Shown: piece after piece, positions 5,086-5,356 of the stretch
Numbering within the stretch: the stretch's first letter is position 1
How the letters are laid out: the number at the start of each line of letters is the position of its first letter
Assembly (NCBI GenBank): GCA_963204845.1
Contig: CAUJIL010000081.1
Coordinates: forward strand, 1-5,356
DNA: 5,356 nucleotides
Direction of reading: 5' to 3'
Origin: Pseudomonadota bacterium
GTDB lineage: Bacteria > Pseudomonadota > Gammaproteobacteria > Pseudomonadales > UBA5518
Notes under the pieces: model-generated
The model's input: only the letters and a program-made list of their open reading frames with translations
Told to the model about the DNA's origin: nothing
Database searches by the model: none
Program-made: the position numbers and the translations under genes

Positions 5086-5356
5086 TCAGGGCGTGTACCA
5101 GATCGGCGAGCTGTAGGCACGCTCCTGGGTCGTCTGCGGGACGCTGTCCGGCATCCGGACAGCGAAGTACGCCTGGTCGTAGGCGGTCCAGCGCGGCGTC
5201 GGTACCTCCAGCACGCGCACGTACCAGAACGCGCGCTGGCGAGGGTCGAAGTCGGGATCACGCCACACCGCCGACAGTTCGGCGGCACCGATCGTGTTGC
5301 TCCAGGTGGCGTGCTCCACGTCCACCGTGTTGCCCACCGGGGGCAGCTTGCCGTCG
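5086..5356 (-). CDS. DUF3604 protein, C-terminal end only
   Basis: The last 89 codons of a gene entering from beyond the window; the frame is open to the window edge, and the apparent start at 5337 is an internal Val codon (GTG). The residues begin DGKLPPVGNTVDVEHATWSN and continue through ELSAVWRDPDFDP, RAFWYVRVLEVPTPRWTAYD and TTQERAYSSPIWYTP at the stop. The RDPDFDP...FWYVRVLE.PTPRW block and the QERA.SSPIWYTP end are what I know as the C-terminus of DUF3604 (PF12228) proteins. Full members are usually several hundred residues long and begin with a GDLHVHT-like segment resembling PHP-type metal-dependent hydrolases. Their substrate is not established to my knowledge. They are frequent in marine and hydrocarbon- or steroid-degrading bacteria. 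The stop is TGA at 5088-5086. A shared transcript with the synthetase is possible but not shown, given the 225-bp gap. Confidence 0.88.
   Translation of the reverse strand, partial: DGKLPPVGNTVDVEHATWSNTIGAAELSAVWRDPDFDPRQRAFWYVRVLEVPTPRWTAYDQAYFAVRMPDSVPQTTQERAYSSPIWYTP

Overview
This is a G+C-rich window (about two thirds G+C by eye) in which every gene I can support lies on the minus strand. Transcription therefore runs from high to low coordinates. Codon use is strongly G/C-ending throughout. The L,D-transpeptidase with a signal peptide, the clear Shine-Dalgarno sites and the sigma70-type promoter fit a Gram-negative proteobacterium. My best guess is a high-GC gammaproteobacterium with catabolic capacity for lipids, steroids or hydrocarbons, but the sequence alone does not fix the taxon.

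Layout in order of transcription: (1) 5356-5086, the C-terminal end of a DUF3604 protein whose start lies outside the window. (2) 5085-4861, a 225-bp intergenic region with a perfect inverted repeat (GGTGAC-AA-GTCACC on the plus strand) and scattered GTCGA-containing repeats. (3) 4860-3253, a 535-aa acyl-CoA synthetase of the AMP-binding superfamily, resembling the CaiC/fatty-acyl-CoA ligase type. (4) 3252-3157, an intergenic region with a good promoter (CTGGCA, 17 bp, TATAAT) and an inverted repeat over its -35 element. (5) 3156-2359, an exported YkuD-type L,D-transpeptidase with a duplicated short motif in its N-terminal linker. (6) 2255-1122, an FMN-dependent nitronate monooxygenase-family protein. 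(7) 1053-91, a DUF7065/DUF7064-type protein of unknown function. (8) 82-1, the start of an unrecognised gene that looks translationally coupled to the one before it.

The synthetase, the NMO-like flavoprotein, the DUF7064 protein and the DUF3604 protein are types I associate with accessory catabolic clusters: CoA activation of a carboxylic acid, flavin-dependent oxidation, and two uncharacterised partners. The L,D-transpeptidase is a cell-wall enzyme placed between metabolic genes and has its own promoter. The NMO, DUF7064 and trailing genes have only short gaps and no convincing terminator between them, so they may form one operon, possibly read through from the transpeptidase promoter.

I see no RNA genes, mobile elements, CRISPR arrays or convincing rho-independent terminators. 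No gene-free stretch exceeds 300 bases. I do not see clear evidence of a wholly new system. The best leads are the DUF7064/NMO/unknown-gene unit, the duplicated motif in the transpeptidase, the altered motifs in the synthetase and the two inverted repeats at candidate regulatory positions.
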